DNA of 64,000 nucleotides from DASRDR01 sp963812945 [NCBI: uncultured Candidatus Rokubacteria bacterium] (lineage in GTDB: Bacteria > Methylomirabilota > Methylomirabilia > Rokubacteriales), in contig CAWEXD010000008.1 of assembly GCA_963812945.1 (NCBI GenBank), forward strand, positions 3,348,001 to 3,412,000. The letters run 5' to 3'. Positions 62,668 to 64,000 of this stretch are shown in pieces. How positions within the stretch are numbered: position 1 is the first letter of the stretch; every line of letters begins with the position of its first letter. The notes under the pieces were generated by a model. The model was not told the DNA's origin and searched no databases. It saw nothing but the letters and a program-made list of their open reading frames with translations. The position numbers and the translations under genes are program-made.

Positions 62668-64000
62668 CTATTGGGAGTTTCCCGAAAGGCTGTAGAGCTC
62701 CCGGATGAGGGGCGCGCGCTCGAGTCCGGCCCGCAGGTTGGGGTGCTGCAGTCGGGCCTTCATGGCCTCGACGATCGCCGCGCCGGCGCCGAACGCCTGC
62801 CGGGCGAAGTCGGCCTCCTTCCGGGCCGCGTGGAGGCGGCCGAGCGCCGCGTGACTCCGCCAGAGCTGGGGCGGGTTACCGATGGCCTGCGCCATGGCCA
62901 CCGATCTCCGGAGCTCGTGCTCCGCCTCCGCCCACTGGCGGCGGGCGAGCGCGATCTCGCCCTGGAGCCGCCAGATGCGGACGAGGTACTTGCGCGCGTT
63001 GGTACGCGTCGCGATGTCCAGGCTCTCGCGGGCGTACTCGCCGGCCCGGGCCGCATCCCCTCGCGCGAGGGCCAGCTCGGCCTGGCTGATCCGGAGGTGC
63101 ATGGCGTATCGCCACTTCATCCAGGGGTACGTGGCCGGGTCCTCGACGATGCGTCGCGCCTGCTCCAGGAACTCCCCGGCCAGCGTGAGGTCGCCCTTGT
63201 CCAGGAAGACGTCAGCCCGGTTGACCTCGCAGTAGGCCGTGATCTCCACCCCGACCGCATGCGGCCACTTGCGGGCCCGCTCGGCGGCCGCGTTGAACAT
63301 CTCGATGGCGCGGTCGTAGTCGCCGCATTCGCTCAAAAGCCACGCCAGCGAGTTCTGGCAGCGTGGGATGGAGTTGACGTCACCGACCCGCTCGCCCAGG
63401 GCGAGACTCTCCTCGAACGCCGCCTGGCCCGCCTCGTAGTCGCCCTTGCCGGTGAGGACGACGCCCTGGGTCCAAAGGCCCCGGATGAGCGGGGCCAGCA
63501 AGCCGTGCTCGCGGGCGATCCGGAGCGCCTCGGCCGCGACGTCGGCCGCCTGGCCCCATTCCCCCTGCCAGCTGTGGAGGAACGAGGTGAGCTGAAGCGC
63601 GATTGAGAGGTTCGTCGTGTCGCCGGCGGCGGCCGCGTTCTCGACCGCCAGGGGCAGCGTCTCCTGCGCCTGCGGAAACCGCCCCGCCAGCGCGTGAATG
63701 TATCCGGTGGTCAGGTAGCCGCTGCCGAGTGGCGCCGCGGCGCCTGCCGCCCGGGCGGCCGCAACGGCCTGGCCCGCGTAGTCCAGCGCGCCGTCGAGGT
63801 CCTGGGCCCACAGCGTGGCAAAGCCGATCGAGGCCAGGGCGCTCGCCTCGGCCACCTTATCACCCGCCTCCCGGGCCAGCGCCAGGACCCGCTGCCCTTC
63901 CGCCTGGGCGTGGGCGAACTCGCCCAGGACGAAGTGCTGGGCGGCCTTCGCGCGATGCATCGCCAGGCGGCGCTCGACGGGAACTTCGGCGCCCAGGTGC
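62668..64000 (-). CDS. TPR-rich regulatory protein, 5' part cut by window edge
   Basis: The frame runs from 62668 to the end of the window with no start; the visible 444 residues are a string of TPR-like helix pairs (for example GEFAHAQAEGQRVLALAREA, KGDYEAGQAAFEESLALGER and GDYDRAIEMFNAAAERARK). The C-terminus ELYSLSGNSQ ends the chain. Such tails are found on adenylate/guanylate cyclase-ATPase-TPR and STAND-TPR regulators; which N-terminal domain it carries lies beyond base 64000. The Met at 63960 is not necessarily a start because the frame stays open upstream with family-like sequence. Confidence 0.8.
   Translation of the reverse strand, partial: HLGAEVPVERRLAMHRAKAAQHFVLGEFAHAQAEGQRVLALAREAGDKVAEASALASIGFATLWAQDLDGALDYAGQAVAAARAAGAAAPLGSGYLTTGYIHALAGRFPQAQETLPLAVENAAAAGDTTNLSIALQLTSFLHSWQGEWGQAADVAAEALRIAREHGLLAPLIRGLWTQGVVLTGKGDYEAGQAAFEESLALGERVGDVNSIPRCQNSLAWLLSECGDYDRAIEMFNAAAERARKWPHAVGVEITAYCEVNRADVFLDKGDLTLAGEFLEQARRIVEDPATYPWMKWRYAMHLRISQAELALARGDAARAGEYARESLDIATRTNARKYLVRIWRLQGEIALARRQWAEAEHELRRSVAMAQAIGNPPQLWRSHAALGRLHAARKEADFARQAFGAGAAIVEAMKARLQHPNLRAGLERAPLIRELYSLSGNSQ

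Overview
This is a GC-rich (about 70 % by eye), gene-dense bacterial window with no rRNA, tRNA, CRISPR array, complete insertion sequence or phage module that I can see. Acyl-CoA dehydrogenases with ETF, a CoA-transferase, very large GAF-rich hybrid kinases, TPR/STAND regulators, substrate-binding proteins without ATPases and many GTG starts together suggest an uncultured soil or subsurface lineage such as Candidatus Rokubacteria (Methylomirabilota). That placement is an inference from gene content only. Both ends are cut inside genes.

Layout. 1-5.2 kb: a left-edge secreted protein and a minus-strand operon etfB-etfA-acyl-CoA dehydrogenase-coenzyme-B12 acyl-CoA mutase, with a REP-like palindrome inside it and a good promoter in front. 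5.2-9.2 kb: an unknown 486-aa protein and a GT-C membrane glycosyltransferase. 9.2-20.3 kb (minus): DUF4126, trpD, a six-GAF hybrid kinase, an acyl-CoA dehydrogenase, a 3-hydroxyacyl-CoA dehydrogenase, a Spy-like protein, apt, and a cytochrome P460-cupredoxin fusion. 20.5-26.9 kb (minus): a sugar ABC importer without an ATPase, with SDR, MaoC, GH88 and HAD genes. 27-34.5 kb: a PIN-toxin remnant, a peptide-type binding protein, a frameshifted SDR, CaiB-type CoA-transferase, enoyl-CoA hydratase, rhodanese, Ldh2-type dehydrogenase and a D-cysteine desulfhydrase/ACC deaminase relative. 34.5-46 kb: small exported proteins, an ACT protein, a UvrD-type helicase-nuclease, BCAT, a PfkB kinase, a hydroxyacid dehydrogenase, a 27-aa Cys-rich ORF, a second hybrid kinase and a HAD protein.

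The most interesting part is 46.1-58.8 kb. A 1079-aa regulator fuses a sigma-54 activator AAA+ domain and a Fis-type HTH to a STAND ATPase and TPRs. Just upstream in the same operon lies a paralogue that has lost the AAA+ domain; a remnant of it is still visible. Divergent from this pair, a textbook sigma-54 promoter (GG-N10-GC) precedes a plus-strand set of genes: two 1-Cys peroxiredoxins, flavocytochrome c sulfide dehydrogenase flavoprotein, a dihaem cytochrome c, a DsrE-family protein, an MFS transporter and a persulfide dioxygenase-rhodanese protein of CstB layout. This reads as a sulfide/persulfide and peroxide defence operon. The DsrE gene has an in-frame UGA exactly where the family has the first Cys of a CxxC motif. 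Downstream of it the frame stays open to the family's natural end, and a hairpin with an apical G 20 nt after the UGA resembles a bacterial SECIS. It is a candidate selenoprotein.

58.8-64 kb (minus): a TtuA-like tRNA 2-thiolation enzyme with its TtuB/ThiS-like sulfur carrier and an MBL-fold protein, a divergent PaaK-like protein, and the TPR end of a protein cut by the right edge. Several genes have a -10 hexamer only 5-10 nt before the start codon, suggesting leaderless or near-leaderless mRNAs. Very long reading frames opposite real genes are GC-driven shadows and are not listed.
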